Shown piece by piece: positions 19,542 to 31,310 of a DNA stretch of 64,000 nucleotides. Below the pieces are notes generated by a model. The model saw only the letters and a program-made list of their open reading frames with translations, was not told the origin of the DNA and did no database searches. The translations under genes and the position numbers were made by a program. Source of the DNA: Rheum nobile (Eukaryota > Streptophyta > Magnoliopsida > Caryophyllales > Polygonaceae); contig WOAB01000501.1 in assembly GCA_027886185.1 (NCBI GenBank), positions 1,054,001-1,118,000 on the forward strand. Direction: 5' to 3'. The number at the start of each line of letters is the position of its first letter. Within the stretch, counting starts at the first letter, position 1.

Positions 19542-19989
19542 TGTTGGTAGATCCCGTACGTTCTCATAAAACTCTTAATTAATTAACGTATGTACTATAT
19601 ATGGAGTACAACAGATCCCATGAAGGAGGAAAAGATTGATTGATTGGCTCTTCCATCTGCGATATACGATCTGCAACGTACAAACTCAACTACGTACTTG
19701 AATTGTGTTTTCATGTTATTTCGACCAAACAAAAATGTTTTTCCTACTATTCATTTTGTTTTTGCTGTGTGTTATTGTCGGCGTACCCTTTATTTGTAAT
19801 CTCAAACATTCAAGACTTAGAAATTAAATGCATGTTTAGAAAAACCCCAAAATAGTTACAAACCGAAAAGACATGCATACGACGACTTATGTGCAACTTT
19901 AGTCTAGTTGGGTTTAAAATCCTAAAGACTACAAATTTACCGTCTACGTTATACAACTTCTTAATTTTAAAGTCTATCGTCTAATAGAT
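19542..19989. other. Intergenic, nothing recognised
   Basis: About 450 bases of AT-rich sequence. The 71-codon frame at 19640-19855 has no known motif and no supporting context. Confidence 0.4.
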
Positions 19990-20860
19990 TGTATTGTCGA
20001 TAATCACCCAACCTTTTACTATTTATTGAAAATTATCCTTGTTTATATCTCTATTAGCTTAATATCATCCAGTGTCAGATTTGCGTCTCTCCCTCCATTA
20101 AATGCGTGAAAAGACCATAGTGTACCTCATTGTTTTAATTTTTTAAAGCCTTTTTTATTGTTTTCTAAGTTGGGTGACCAATATAGGATTTTTTAATTTC
20201 ACAAATTCCCTAATTCCCCCAAATCAAAGTTAGGTTCTTGCAATTTCATCAATTTAGGGTATATGCATTTTCCAAAGTCCCATCCAAAACCGATATATAA
20301 CGTCAACGTCTCCTCCACCTCTAGCTTTGTGAGCAAAAAACCAAACTTGTCTTTCACTATGAGGCACTGAAATCAGATCCACAATTACCAGATAGAAGGC
20401 CCATGGGCCAGGTGGGTGTGAATTTCAGGATGAGGAGAAGAGAGATGGGGTTGCTGGGTAAGTGGATATCCGGTGAGTTAGATAAATGACCATTTGACAA
20501 ACCTTTTTTTAAACTAATGGACTCTTAATAAAAATGGACCCATCTCCTCTCCCTAATAGAGGATAATTTTATTAATTGAAAACTCTTAAATGACCAATAG
20601 ATCCAAAATCCTCGTGGATATCATGTTTTAGATTTTTAGTTTAGAGTTCAGAGCAAGTGGACATTTTAGTCACCCAACACAAGAAAAATGATAAATAAGG
20701 CTTTAAAATTTTAAGATAATGAGGGGCACTTCGCTCTTTTCACACATTAAACGGAGGGGAGAGACGGAAATCTAGCGATGGGTGGTATTCAGCTAACGAA
20801 AGTATGAACAAATGTGATTTTCAGTAAAGAATGAAAGGTTGAGTGATTATCAACAATATG
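19990..20860. mobile_element. DNA element with about 187-bp terminal inverted repeats
   Basis: The arm 19993-20178 is the diverged reverse complement of 20669-20857: both read (A)TTGTYGATAATCAC, CTCCC(T)CC and TTGGGTGAC in the same order. The spacer of about 490 bp has no coding frame. Long terminal inverted repeats suggest a Mutator-like or foldback element. I could not find a convincing target duplication, so the exact ends are uncertain by a few bases. Confidence 0.7.
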
Positions 20861-21355
20861 ACTTATTGAATGAATAATTTTTGTTATTTAACCCTTTTTT
20901 TTTAAATAGATATTTTTATAAATAAAAACCTCTTTATAAGTGCATACACCAAACACACCATAATCTTGCATAATTGATTGATAACCACTCGTGTTAATAG
21001 ATTTACGTTACCAATTGGAGTAGTATTTAAATTAATAGATTTACGTTACCAATTGGAGTAGTATTTAAAAATTTATGTCATCTAAATCAGTTTTCTCAAA
21101 TGTTATAGTACTAGAGTTGTAAGTGTTATTTGCCGGTAGATTCTGGAAGCGTTTGAGCAACTATTTTCGAGTTCACAGTTTCTCTTCATACTTGTGATAA
21201 TTCTATAACAAGTACGTACTACACCAAAATGTTTAAATGAAAATACATAGAGATAGATTACTCCAGATAAAATACTCCCACTACATTATCTCGACATAAT
21301 TTACTTTTAATACCATTTGATAATTAGATGAATAATTCATTAAACTTATATAATA
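20861..21355. other. Intergenic AT-rich DNA with a 38-bp tandem duplication
   Basis: Holds two exact copies of a 38-bp unit starting TTAATAGATTTACG (20994-21031 and 21032-21069). Nothing else is recognised. Confidence 0.6.
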
Positions 21356-21360
21356 GTTAG

Positions 21361-22003
21361 TGTTGGGCCTCGATTTTTCAGCCCATTGGATCGGCTCAAT
21401 AGTTTGAACCAAAGCTGCCTTCTAGAAGATTCGGTCAGAAACAACAGAAATCTTGGTCCGGTCAAGTAACAACCTTCAGAGATCTTGGTCCGGTCAGTTC
21501 AGCCTCCAGAGATCTCGGGGCGACCAGTGGTCAGAGCGACGACCTCCACGGATTTCGGAGCGACCAGTACACAGCTAAACGACTCCCGTAGATCTCGGGC
21601 GATTTTAACCGACCCACGTGCAGGATAACCTCTTCCATGAATCTCGGGCGGATTTGTCAACCGATTCAAGCCAAAAACTAGTATAAATATAGAGAAAACT
21701 ATCTTGTAACGACACATTGTCATTCTTACTTAATTCAAGCAGCTTTCTACTATTATTCTACTCAAAATAAGAGATCATTCTTGTGCTTAGTCCGTTATTC
21801 CAACATTGAAGCGACCCACGGCTAAATTTCTGTATTTGATTAGTCTCTCATTCCAGGGAGATAAGTTTACATTACATTCGTTTAATCTCATTCTCTTGAT
21901 TGTTAAGTTGATTTGGATTATTTAGATATTACTCATCTTATTGTTGTCTAGTTGTCCCCTCTTTAAGCGATTCAGGTCAGTTCGATCTTTTTCGCCCAAA
22001 ACA
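21361..22003 (+). repeat. 5' LTR of D (643 bp)
   Basis: TGTTGGGCCTCG...CGCCCAAAACA. TATA-like TATAAATA at 21682-21689. Four similar 'CCTCCAGAGATCTCGG...' phrases occur in the first 250 bases. The same family as the LTR at 35546-36383. Confidence 0.88.
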
Positions 22004-22006
22004 ATT

Positions 22007-22024
22007 TGGCGCCCACCGTGGGGC
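22007..22024 (+). promoter_or_regulatory. Primer binding site of D
   Basis: TGGCGCCCACCGTGGGGC, the primer-site type seen in plant Tat-like Gypsy elements, three bases after the LTR end. The cognate tRNA is not assigned here. Confidence 0.75.
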
Positions 22025-22071
22025 ATCTAGCCAATCAACGATCCGATCAATGATGCAGTCCACATCCAATC

Positions 22072-22728
22072 ATGGCCAGTTTCGGGGATCCCATGATCGT
22101 CGCTGAAGAGCAAGTCACCCTGGTCGGAAATCAAGCCGAAGACGTCGTCAATCCGCTCATCTTGGACACCCGAATCCAAGAATTAGCAAAAAGCATGAGC
22201 ATCCTCCAAGAGGAACTGGCTCAGCAACGCCTAAGAACCGAAACTCTAAGTATCCAATCTGAAGTTGAAATTGCAAGACTAATCCGTGAAAATGAACTTT
22301 TGAAATCATAGGTGAATTCGGCCGCATCGGTCCTAGGGGGATCAAGATGCGTAGTCGACACTGAAGGCCTCCAAGCACGTCTCAACATGAATGGGGCAAT
22401 CCCGACGCCCATGGCTCTGGTCACTCAGAGCATCGTTCAACCCATTGGTATGTTTCAAACTCCTCCAGTTAGTACTTTGATGACTAACGTTCCAGTTTCC
22501 ACGACCGAGCCCACCGAGACTCGAGTAGCTCCTCCACAGGTTGTCACAACGATGGATCTCAAAACCTTTATACAGCAAGCCATCAATGAACACATGAAGG
22601 CCTTAGACGAATGCATCGCTCGGATTCCAGGAGTCCCGCAATCGATCGAAAAGGAAGCAATCGACGGATATGAAGACTCGCTTTTCGTAGAGGCGATCGC
22701 TCGCATCGAGATTGACGCGGCTAAAAGA
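22072..22728 (+). pseudogene. gag: D gag N-terminal domain
   Basis: One frame from ATG at 22072 with a single TAG at 22309-22311. It has a predicted coiled coil (QELAKSMSILQEELAQQRLR, SEVEIARLIRENELLKS) and then FIQQAINEHMKALDECIARI and PQSIEKEAIDGYEDSLFVEA. These match the N-terminal gag of element E residue by residue (HMKALDDRIARIPGVPQ, EKEASDGYEESPFVEE). The capsid core that should follow (IPKKFNLPSMATFDGTND in E) is lost where the 22729-24097 block begins. Confidence 0.85.
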
Positions 22729-24097
22729 TGCATAAGAAAATGTCGTTAATTAGCCTTATCAAAGTAAATTATCCTAACAAACCCACTAAACAGAAGTATA
22801 GTAGACAAGTAAGGGTCGATCCCACAGAGAAGGTTTGATGTAGTATGCAGCCGTGAATGACAAGTAACACAAACAGGGGTTTAGTTATCAAGAAAGTAAA
22901 CAAGTAAAGCAAACAAGTCGGATTTATGTAGGAAGAAAATATAATGAGGGAAAGTAGTTCCACTAGAGCGAAATCCACAATACAGAGATAGAGTTTGATC
23001 ACTGAAATCTATTTCGTCCAAGTTCTTTTAATTATCCTGATAGTCGTTCCCACCCTGATCTTGAGTACTATTGATTCTCACAGTTGTCAATAGACTTATT
23101 ACTATGCCAATGATAAAGTACCACTGATTCTCACAGTTGTTAGCGTACTTTAGCACCAACACAGCAATAGCAATGCACATAAAGATATAGGATACATGCA
23201 ATCGATTCTCACTCACAATTGTACGCTCGGAACCCCTATACGCACAATTGTGTTTGCCACTAGATATGCACTCGGAACCCCTATATGCAATCCTAGCAAT
23301 TGATAAAAACGTATTCAACCTAGTTGATCAGGCTAAGAAGAATAACAAGAAATCAAGATCAATATAACCAAGAGAATCAATCCGATATAAATAAGGATAA
23401 GAACAAGGAATAGAAATCTCACAAACACATCAACTGTACTACTTCAATCGTCTAGCAGAACAAAGGTGAAGTTAGTTCTCCATCAAAGGGGATGAAAAAC
23501 TAAGAAAAGTAAAAACGATGATAACAAATAGTCCAAGTCTCCGTAATAGTGTGTCTGTCGTAGTGTGTCCTCCTCTTAACCTAGAAAGAGGGCTTAAATA
23601 GTCTTAACAAACTAGGTTAAACTAAAGCGGAAATTAAAGGAAACAGAATAATAATAAAATAAAGTCTCAAACATAAAAGGAAAGAAAATCATCTCTGGCG
23701 CGAGGTCATTAAGCACAGCCACCGCGGGGCGGCGAATTCCACCGCGAGGCGTCGAACTTCCACCGCGGGGCGGTGGCATCCTCTGGCGCGGGCTCCATCT
23801 TCACTGAGAGTCACCGCCGGGCCGCGGTACTTCTGACGCGGGGCGGTAAGCTCAATTCTCCAACTCTCTTCTTCTCTGCTCCTGTTGCCCTTCAATCCTA
23901 CCAAGTGTTGGTAGTCTTCTCCATGAATGCTCCAGCAGCTCCATCCATCCTCATGCTTCATCTAAGTTGTAAATCCTTGAATTTCTTCACTTCTCTCCAT
24001 AACATCTGGATTGCAGACTTAGCACCAAAACTCATCTAAAACCTCTCCAAATCAAGCTAATAATTGCTAGTAAAGGTGTATGAAATAACACCTATCA
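22729..24097 (-). mobile_element. LTR-like block of another family (1369 bp) inside D
   Basis: Minus-strand ends are TGATAGGTGTTATTTCATAC and ...CTTATGCA, i.e. TG...CA. Near its 3' end lies CTGTGGGATCGACCCTTAC, a phrase typical of some plant Gypsy LTRs (from memory). There is no coding frame and no target duplication (AAAGA/GAGCT), so it looks like a recombined or repaired fragment. It carries five GC-rich hairpin-like units at 23719-23849, the best being CCACCGCGGGGCGGTGG at 23760-23776. Confidence 0.6.
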
Positions 24098-24131
24098 GAG
24101 CTGCCTTCTCCATGAATGCTCCAGCAGCTCA
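24098..24131. other. Filler at the D junction
   Basis: TTCTCCATGAATGCTCCAGC and the next few bases (about 24106-24130) repeat sequence from 23918-23942, immediately before the truncated 3' LTR. This is templated filler of the kind left by end-joining repair. Confidence 0.7.
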
Positions 24132-24766
24132 ATTTTTTAGCCCATTGGATCGGCCCAATAGCTTGAACCAAAGCTGCCTTCTAGAAGATCCGGTCAGAAA
24201 CAACCTCCAGAAATCTTGGTCTGGTCAAGTAACAACCTCCAGAGATCTTGGTCCGGTCAGTTCAGCCTCCAGAGATCTCGGGGCGACCAGTGGTTAGAGT
24301 GACGACCTCTGCAGATTTCGGAGCAACCAGTACACAGCTAAACGACTCCAGTAGATCTTGAACGATTTTAACTGACCCACGTACAAGATAACCTCTTCCA
24401 TGAATCTCGGGCGGATTTGTCAACCGATTCAAGCAAAAAACTAGTATAAATATAGAGAAAACTATCTTGTAATGACACATTGTCATTCTTACTTAATTCA
24501 AGCAGCTTTCTACTATTGTTCTACTCAAAATAAGAGATCATTCTTGTGCTTAGTCCGTTATTCCAACATTGAAGCGACCGACGACTAAATTTCTGTATTT
24601 GATTAGTCTCTCATTCCAGGGAGATAAGTTTACATTACATTCGTTTAATCTCATTCTCTTGATTGTTAAGTTGATTTGGATTATTTAGATATTACTCATC
24701 TTATTGTTGTCTAGTTGTCCCCTCTTTAAGCGATTCAGGTCGGTTCGATCTTTTTCGCCCAAAACA
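24132..24766 (+). repeat. 3' LTR of D, first 12 bases missing
   Basis: Matches 21373-22003 throughout and ends CGCCCAAAACA followed by the GTTAG duplication. Confidence 0.85.
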
Positions 24767-24771
24767 GTTAG

Positions 24772-24998
24772 GTTTTTTAATCCCGACTCTCTAATTTGGG
24801 ACATGTTTTTCTCCACAAATAATTAATCTATATAATATAATACAATAACAATATAATTATGAACCTTAAACTTACATTGTTGTAATCATACGAAATAAGT
24901 AAAAGAACAAGGAAGCTCCTCAGAGCATGACTCAAAATGAAGGTGAAGTAATAAATATGTGTAAATGCTTTAGGCCAAATAAAGATGAAACTGTATAC
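24772..24998. other. Short spacer between D and E
   Basis: 227 bases of AT-rich DNA; nothing recognised. It ends with TATAC (24994-24998), the target duplication of E. Confidence 0.4.
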
Positions 24999-25653
24999 TG
25001 TTGGGCCCAACATACTCTAAAGGGATCAGTGCAAGCAAATTGGGCCAAGATCCAAGCGGAGTCGAAGGCCAGAAGAGACTAGAAGGAAGCGTCGGATACT
25101 CCTCAGATGCGTGGGATCCGACCAGCTCCAAAGATTTCGCCCAGGGCATTAATTGCCTAATCAGCGGCAAACGGTAACAAAATTAAACACAAAGATTACG
25201 ATAACATTCAAGAGGGATCCCGGAGATCACGCATGGAATGAATGGAGGATATTACGAAGATAAGTAACGGACGAAAGAGGAATATACCATAAATAGATCA
25301 CGAAGAAACGATCGACACACAACACGTCTACAAGCAGTATTCACTCACTTAGCTCTGAAAAAAGCTTACTAGCATATCCGCTCTCACTCAAGCCCCCTGG
25401 GATACTACCCGATCATAGCCGGTCGAATCATCGAAACCGCCTGTCGAACATGACTCGATCCCTTACTCTTCAAGGATAAGTTGTACATCGATTTGATTCT
25501 ATCATCAATTGAACAATATACGATATTACTATTTTGCATCTATTCTTTACGTGGTTGATTGTCTATTTGGTTTGGATTTTTTTTGTATTATCCGATCGAC
25601 TCGTTACCCCGTCTAAGGCGATTTAGGTCGACTGATCTTTTCACCCCAAAACA
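24999..25653 (+). repeat. 5' LTR of E (655 bp)
   Basis: TGTTGGGCCCAACATAC...CACCCCAAAACA. Weak TATA-like CATAAATAG near 25287. It lacks the 178-bp duplication present in the 3' LTR. Confidence 0.9.
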
Positions 25654-25656
25654 ATT

Positions 25657-25674
25657 TGGTGCCCACCGTGGGGC
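25657..25674 (+). promoter_or_regulatory. Primer binding site of E
   Basis: TGGTGCCCACCGTGGGGC, one base different from the sites of D and F (TGGCGCCC...). Confidence 0.75.
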
Positions 25675-25709
25675 AACTTGTCGATCACCATCTCAAAAAT
25701 CCTCCAACC

Positions 25710-27233
25710 ATGACTATTAACCCGTCTACCGGTGCCGAGGAGCCACGCCTCGAAGACGACTCCCAAATTCAAGGAAACACAACCGAAAACCCTACTCCGA
25801 ACCAACTCCAAGAGCTTGCCCAAAAAATGACTACCCTATAAGAAGAGCTCGCCCAACAATGCCAAAAGACCGAAGCCTTGTCTACCTTATCCACCCAATC
25901 TGAGGTCGAGATCGCACAACTAACCTGTGAAAATGAGTCTATTAGATCGCAGGTATAATCAATGGCTTCTGGATCCAGGCGGATGCCCATCCATAGCAAC
26001 ATCTAGACGCGTCTTGACATGGATGGCGTCGAGCTGACTCCCCCGAGCGTCCGACGCCCAGACATACTGAGGGTACATCTCGAACTCCTTTGGTCAATCC
26101 ATTTTCGACTAACAATGTTACTTTCTCCACACCGATCGGGTCAGCGGGAACCCGAATCGACGAACCTCAGGTTACCAATCCTCCTGATATCTTGGCTCTC
26201 GTCCAACAGACGCTCAGTCAGCATATGAAGGCACTCGACGACCGTATCGCTAGAATTCCCGGAGTTCCGCAGCCGATCGAGAAAGAAGCGTCAGACGGAT
26301 ACGAGGAATCTCCATTCGTCGAAGAGATCGCCAGAGTCGAAATCCCAAAGAAGTTCAACCTTCCTAGCATGGCGACTTTCGACGGCACCAACGATCCAGA
26401 TGATCACATTTCTCTCTATAAACAAAAACTAATGACTGCATCTGTTCCAAGGGAGAGCCGCGAGGCTGTCATGTGCAAAAGCTTTGGCACGACTCTCGCG
26501 GGTCCCACACTGACCTGGTTTATGCATTTGCCTCAGGGAATGATCGCCTCGTTCGCGGATCTGGTCAATTCCTTCAAGATCCAATTCGCCAGCAATCGGA
26601 GGCTCGAAAGGCAGTCGAGTGATCTCTATCGAATCACCCAAAGGTACAACGAACCTCTCCGAAGCTATCTTAACATGTACAATAAGGAAAAAGTCGTGAT
26701 CCCCCATTGCGACGTCACCACCTCCATCGAAGCCTTCAGACAAGGTCTGATCAAGGATAGCAACCTCTACAACGAGATCACCAAGTACCCGTGCAGAAGC
26801 TTCAAAGATGTCCAAGCCAAAACCATGGCCGAGGTACGTTTGGAAAAAGATCGCGAATCGCGAAAAGCATCCCAGGGACCCGACCAATCCGATCGCAAAT
26901 CCTCTTCCGACAATCGCCGAGACAGGCGTCATCAGTCATCACCCCTACCCTCGTAATCGAAATGAGCAAAGTCAGGTAAACTCCTTCCAAGACAGGTCTC
27001 AAGACTGGAGAGATGGTCCGACGCTGCCTCCCAGGGTTCAATCTTACAACTTCAGTGTTTCCGTGTCGGAGCTCGTCAACAGTTTCGACAAATATGGAAA
27101 AGAAGTAAGATGGCCCCGAAAGAGCGACCGACCAGACGTCAAAAAGGACATGAGCAGGTGGTGCGAATTCCACGGTGACCATGGTCACTCAACAGACGAA
27201 TGCACCGCCTTATGCAAAGAGGTCGCTAGGTAA
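25710..27233 (+). pseudogene. gag: Gag of element E
   Basis: Starts at ATG 25710. The N-terminal coiled-coil region is broken by a stop at 25839 and frame changes to 26090. From 26090 to 26956 one frame (288 codons) holds the linker and capsid: HMKALDDRIARIPGVPQPIE, KKFNLPSMATFDGTNDPDDH, GTTLAGPTLTWFMHLPQGMI, DLVNSFKIQFASNRR and YNEPLRSYLNMYNKEKVVIP. A frame change then leads to the C-terminus at 27170-27233 with WCEFHGDHGHSTDECTAL, the CxxHxxxGHxxxxC-type knuckle usual in Tat elements. The capsid part is well conserved, so decay is fairly recent. Confidence 0.9.
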
Positions 27234-27542
27234 CTCGCGCAAGGCCTCTTGCGCGATGCGATCTCGGAACGAGCCAAAGCCACCATGGAGCGATGAGATC
27301 AGGTAAAACAGGATAAACCTCCATCTTCTGTCCATACAAAAATTATCAATACCATTTCAGGGGGCTCAGATGTATGTGGGAACACGTACTCCGCAGCCAA
27401 AAGACATGCGAAAGAAAGCAAAGGCAGTAAACCCGAGATGCCATAATTCAGACAAACCAGGATCTTCGACCTCCCAACGGTCACATTCGACAAGTCCGAT
27501 GCCGATGGGTCGGAAAACCATCACGATGGTCTGGTACTCTTT

Positions 27543-28240
27543 TTGTCTATTGGGAACTGTTTGATACGTAGAGTACTAATCGATACAGGAAGTTCAATTA
27601 ATCTCTTGACCTTCGACGCCCTCAAAGGGATGGGTCTGGGCGAAGATGATCTTATCAAGAAATCGACCCCACTAGTCGGATTCAGCAGCGAAGTTAAACA
27701 CACTATCGGCGAAATCGTTCTTACGACATACGCCGGAGGAGTAAACCAACAGGTGAAATTTTTAGTCCTAGACTGCCCATCTCCCTATAATTGCATTCTT
27801 GGCAGGCCATGGATACATGCAATGAAGGCAGTACCCTCGACATACCATGAAATCATCAAGTTCCCTACCAAGTGGGGAGTCCAAGAGATCAAGGGAGATC
27901 AGAGGATGGCCAAGGAATGCTATGTCGCCTCCATGAAGAGTGCGGTCGAGCCCAAGACCGCATAACAATCACGGTTCGGTGAAGGATCTAGTCGATACGT
28001 CGAACCAGATATGGAAAAGATTGACGAGATCGCACTAGATCTTTCAAAGCCAAACCAAACGGTGAGGGTCGGGTTGGACCTGGACGACTCGACCAGACAA
28101 CAAATATTGGATTTCCTCCGATCTAATGTTGATTGCTTTGCGTGGTCACATGAAGATATGGTCGGATTATCTCCAAACATTATTACTCATAAATTGAATG
28201 TAGATCCATCTCACCCCCCCCCCCTGTAAAGCAAAAGCGC
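27543..28240 (+). pseudogene. Protease of E and RT N-terminal linker
   Basis: The frame 27543-27965 contains the aspartic protease site RRVLIDTGSSINLLTFDALK (DTG intact) and NCILGRPWIHAMKAVPSTYH, the flap/C-terminal motif. After one stop the same frame continues (28011) with MEKIDEIALDLSKPN, QQILDFLRSNVDCFAWSHED and LSPNIITHKLNVDPSHP, the RT entry region. It fails at a run of C bases (about 28213-28223), where the frame shifts to that of the RT at 28241. Confidence 0.9.
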
Positions 28241-29500
28241 ATGAAATTCGCCCCAGAGCGAAATAAGATCGTCGACGACAAAGTCAGGAGCCTACTAGAA
28301 ACAGGAAAAATAAGAGAAGTCAACTACCCCGAGTGGCTGGCCAACGTGGTTGTGGTCCAAAAGAAAAACGGCAAATGGAGAGTCTGCATCGATTTCACCG
28401 ACCTTAACAAGGCTTGTCCCAAGGACTCATTCCCACTCCCTTATATCGATGTCATGGTCGACGCGACGGCATGGCACGAAATGTTATCCTTCATGGATGC
28501 GTTCAGTGGCTACAATCAGATCCTCATGGAACCGGAAGACCAAGAGAAAACGACATTCGTCACAAGCCAAGGTATCTATTGTTACAAAGTAATGCCCTTC
28601 GGACTAAAAAATGCAGGGGCTACTTATCAATGACTAGTCAACAAGATGTTCAAAGATCAGATTGGGGACACAATGGAAGTCTACATAGACGACATGCTGG
28701 TCAAATCGAAAAAGAAAAAGGACCACATCGATCACCTCCGCGACAGCTTTGAGGTACTAAAAAGATATAACATGAAATTAAATCCTATGAAATGCTCTTT
28801 TGGGGTGTCGTCAGGAAAATTCTTGGGGTACATGGTGACACAAAGAGGAATAGAAGCCAGTCCGGAACAGGTCAAGGCCCTCATCAACCTCCGATCCCCT
28901 CCATGCGTCAAGGACGTATAAAAGCTGACAGGTCGGATAGCAGCTCTGAATAGATTCATCTCAAAGTCATCCGATAAGTGCAAACCCTTTCACGACGCTC
29001 TCAAGAAGAACAAGTCCTTTCAATGGACAGAAGAACATGAAGTCGCGTTTCAGGATTTGAAGAAATACATGGCCAGTCCCCTGTTGTTAACCAAACCCAA
29101 AGACGACGAGCCATTATTGCTATACCTAGCAGTATCGGAGTCCGCCGTGAGCACAGTACTGGTCAAAGAAGAAGATGGCAAGCAATCGCCAATCTACTAT
29201 GTCAGTCGAACATTACTGCCAACGGAGACAAGGTACTCATCATTGGAAAAACTTGTCCTATCACTGGTAATGGCATCGAATAAACTCAAACCATATTTCG
29301 AATCTCATACTATAATTGTCCGCACTAACCATCCCATGAGAGCAATCATGAGGAAACCCGAGTTCACAGGACGAATGGCCAAATGGGCCATACACCTCAG
29401 CGGCTACGACATCGAATACGAGCCCAGGACGGCGATCAAGTCGCAATCCTTGGCTGACTTTGTGGCAGACTTCAGCCCGACCGTAGAACAAGAAGCCGCC
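28241..29500 (+). pseudogene. Reverse transcriptase and RNase H1 of E
   Basis: A single frame with two stops (28631-28633 and 28919-28921). RT motifs are WLANVVVVQKKNGKWRVCID, PLPYIDVMVDATAWHEMLSF, SFMDAFSGYNQILM, VMPFGLKNAGATYQ and the catalytic VYIDDMLVKSKKK. The RNase H1 domain follows with LLLYLAVSESAVSTVLVKEE, RYSSLEKLVLSLVMASNKLK and IIVRTNHPMRAIM. The first stop falls just before the YIDD domain and would truncate the enzyme. It is otherwise close to intact. Confidence 0.93.
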
Positions 29501-29529
29501 AAACAAGCAACACAATTACTCGCGATGGA

Positions 29530-30000
29530 GGAAACAGGTAAATGGGAGCTCTACACTGATGGTGCATCGAACGCTAGAGGATCGAGGCTAGGGGTCGTGC
29601 TGAAATCGCCACAAGGGGACAAGATAGCCCAAGCCGTAAGATGCGAATGGGACACGACCAACAGCGAAGCTGAATATGAAGCACTCATATTTGGGCTCAT
29701 TCTGACACGCGACCTAGGAGTCCGAGAAATTGAAGTCATCTGCGACTCCCTTTTGGTCGTAAATCAAATACAAGGGTCGTACAACACCAAGGACGACAGA
29801 ATGATAGCTTATCTGGACGTGGCCAAGAAGCTATTCGACCAATTCCAAACGTTTGACATCAGGCAAGTTCCCAGAGATCTCAACGCTCAGGCTGACGCAC
29901 TAGCCAACTTGGGGTCTGTCTTGGACCCAACGGAACTCCCAAACATCCCACTGGCGCACATCACAACACCAGCTGTTCCAAAAACACCCAAGGATTTAAG
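29530..30000 (+). pseudogene. Second (archaeal-like) RNase H of E
   Basis: Within the open frame 29057-30325: WELYTDGASNARGSRLGVVL (first catalytic Asp), EAEYEALIFGLILTRDLGVR (Glu), EVICDSLLVVNQIQGSYNTK (Asp) and RQVPRDLNAQADALANLGSV (final Asp). The four-residue RNase H set is complete. A second RNase H after RNase H1 is diagnostic of the Tat lineage. This domain itself has no stop. Confidence 0.92.
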
Positions 30001-30129
30001 TACACCATTGGAAGAACTTGTCACGTTGGATATAGGCGACCGACCAGAAGACGACATCGTCAACGATCATAACGACTGGACGTTACCTTACGTCAAATGG
30101 ATAAAAGATGACATCTTACCCAACGACAA

Positions 30130-31310
30130 AACGGAAGCAAAAAGGCTAAAGGTACGAGCTATTTCCTTCAATATTATAAGTGACGTCTTGTTCAAAAGAT
30201 CTGTCACAGGGATACTCCTCCGATGCCTCAAGACTCCAGAAGTCAGACGCATCTTACAATCATTACATGAAGGAGAATGTGGAAACCACACCGGAGGACG
30301 AAGCCTCTCAGGGAAAGCCTTGTGAACCGGATACTACTAGCCCACAATGAATATAGACGCGATGGAGTATACCAGGAAGTGCGATGCCTGCCAATGACAT
30401 GCACCCGTTCCTCATCAACCCTCGGAACTCCTCCATCCGACTCTGGCACCATGGCCCTTCATGAGATGGGGGATGGACATCGTCGAAAAACTCCCATCTG
30501 CGTCGGGTCAACGAGTCTTGTTCCTTGCCATGACAGACTATTTTTCCAAATGGATCGAAGTTGAAGCCTACCGAGAGGTAAAAGATCAACAAGTCATTTC
30601 GTTTATAAAACGCAATATCTTGTACAGATTTGGTGTCCCATCAGAAATCGTGTGCGACAATGGATCCCAATTCATCAGTCATAAGACTCGAGCCTTTTGC
30701 GACCAGTGGAACATCAGACTGGTCACATCCACTCTTCGATATTCACAATCTAACGGACAAGCCGAGTCTAGCAACAAAATCATCGTCAACAACCTCAAGA
30801 AACGCCTCACAGGGGCTAAAGGAAAATGGGCAGACTAACTCCATGTCATCCTCTGGTCCGACAGGACCACTCCAAAGAATATGACTGGACAATCACCATT
30901 CTCACTCATCTACGGACGTGAAGCGGTCATTCCCGCCGAATTACTGGTTCCGATAGCCCGTTACAGTCTCCAGACGAATGAACAAAACGACGTCGAGCTA
31001 GCGCACAACTTCGACACGGTGGATGAGACTAGGGAAAGAGCTAGAATTAGAATGGTCAAGTTCCAACAATAGTTCGCAAGAAGTTACAACAAAAATGTTT
31101 GAGCCAAAGTCTTCAAAGTTGGCGACTGGGTCCTTCGAAAAACGTTCCAGAACACCAAGAATCCGACCGACGGAAAGCTCGTGCCTCAGTGGGAAGGACC
31201 TTATCTCATCAAGGAAGTGGTCGGACAGGGAGCGTACCAACTGGAGGATAAAGACGGACGACCGATCCCAACGCAACACATCTGAAGCTATATCACTTCT
31301 AGACCAGCAA
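30130..31310 (+). pseudogene. Integrase of E
   Basis: The zinc-binding part (LHEGECGNHTGGRSLSGKAL ... KCDACQ) has three stops at about 30323-30395. The core in the same frame, 30461-30838, has WGMDIVEKLPSASGQRVLFL (first Asp), VPSEIVCDNGSQFISHKTRA (second Asp) and SNGQAESSNKIIVNNLKKRL (Glu). Two more stops follow (30836, about 31072), then the C-terminal KVFKVGDWVLRKTFQNTKNP and VPQWEGPYLIKEVVGQGAYQ. Catalytic residues D, D and E are present; nonsense changes disable it. Confidence 0.92.

Larger units (their letters stand above)
21361..24766 (+). mobile_element. Tat-type Ty3/gypsy element D, gutted
   Basis: Plus-strand element with 5' LTR 21361-22003, primer-site-like TGGCGCCCACCGTGGGGC (22007-22024), gag N-terminus (22072-22728) and 3' LTR 24132-24766. 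It is flanked by the perfect 5-bp duplication GTTAG (21356-21360, 24767-24771). Everything from mid-gag to the first 12 bases of the 3' LTR is replaced by an LTR-like block of another family (22729-24097) and 34 bp of filler. By homology to element E, about 6 kb of pol and 3' region is missing. Confidence 0.88.

Noticed and set aside
22072..22749. Coiled-coil ORFs as a host gene
   Set aside because: They follow an LTR and primer site and match the gag N-termini of E and F.
26429..26932. 167-codon minus-strand frame
   Set aside because: It is the antisense reading of a well-conserved gag capsid; no motif of its own.
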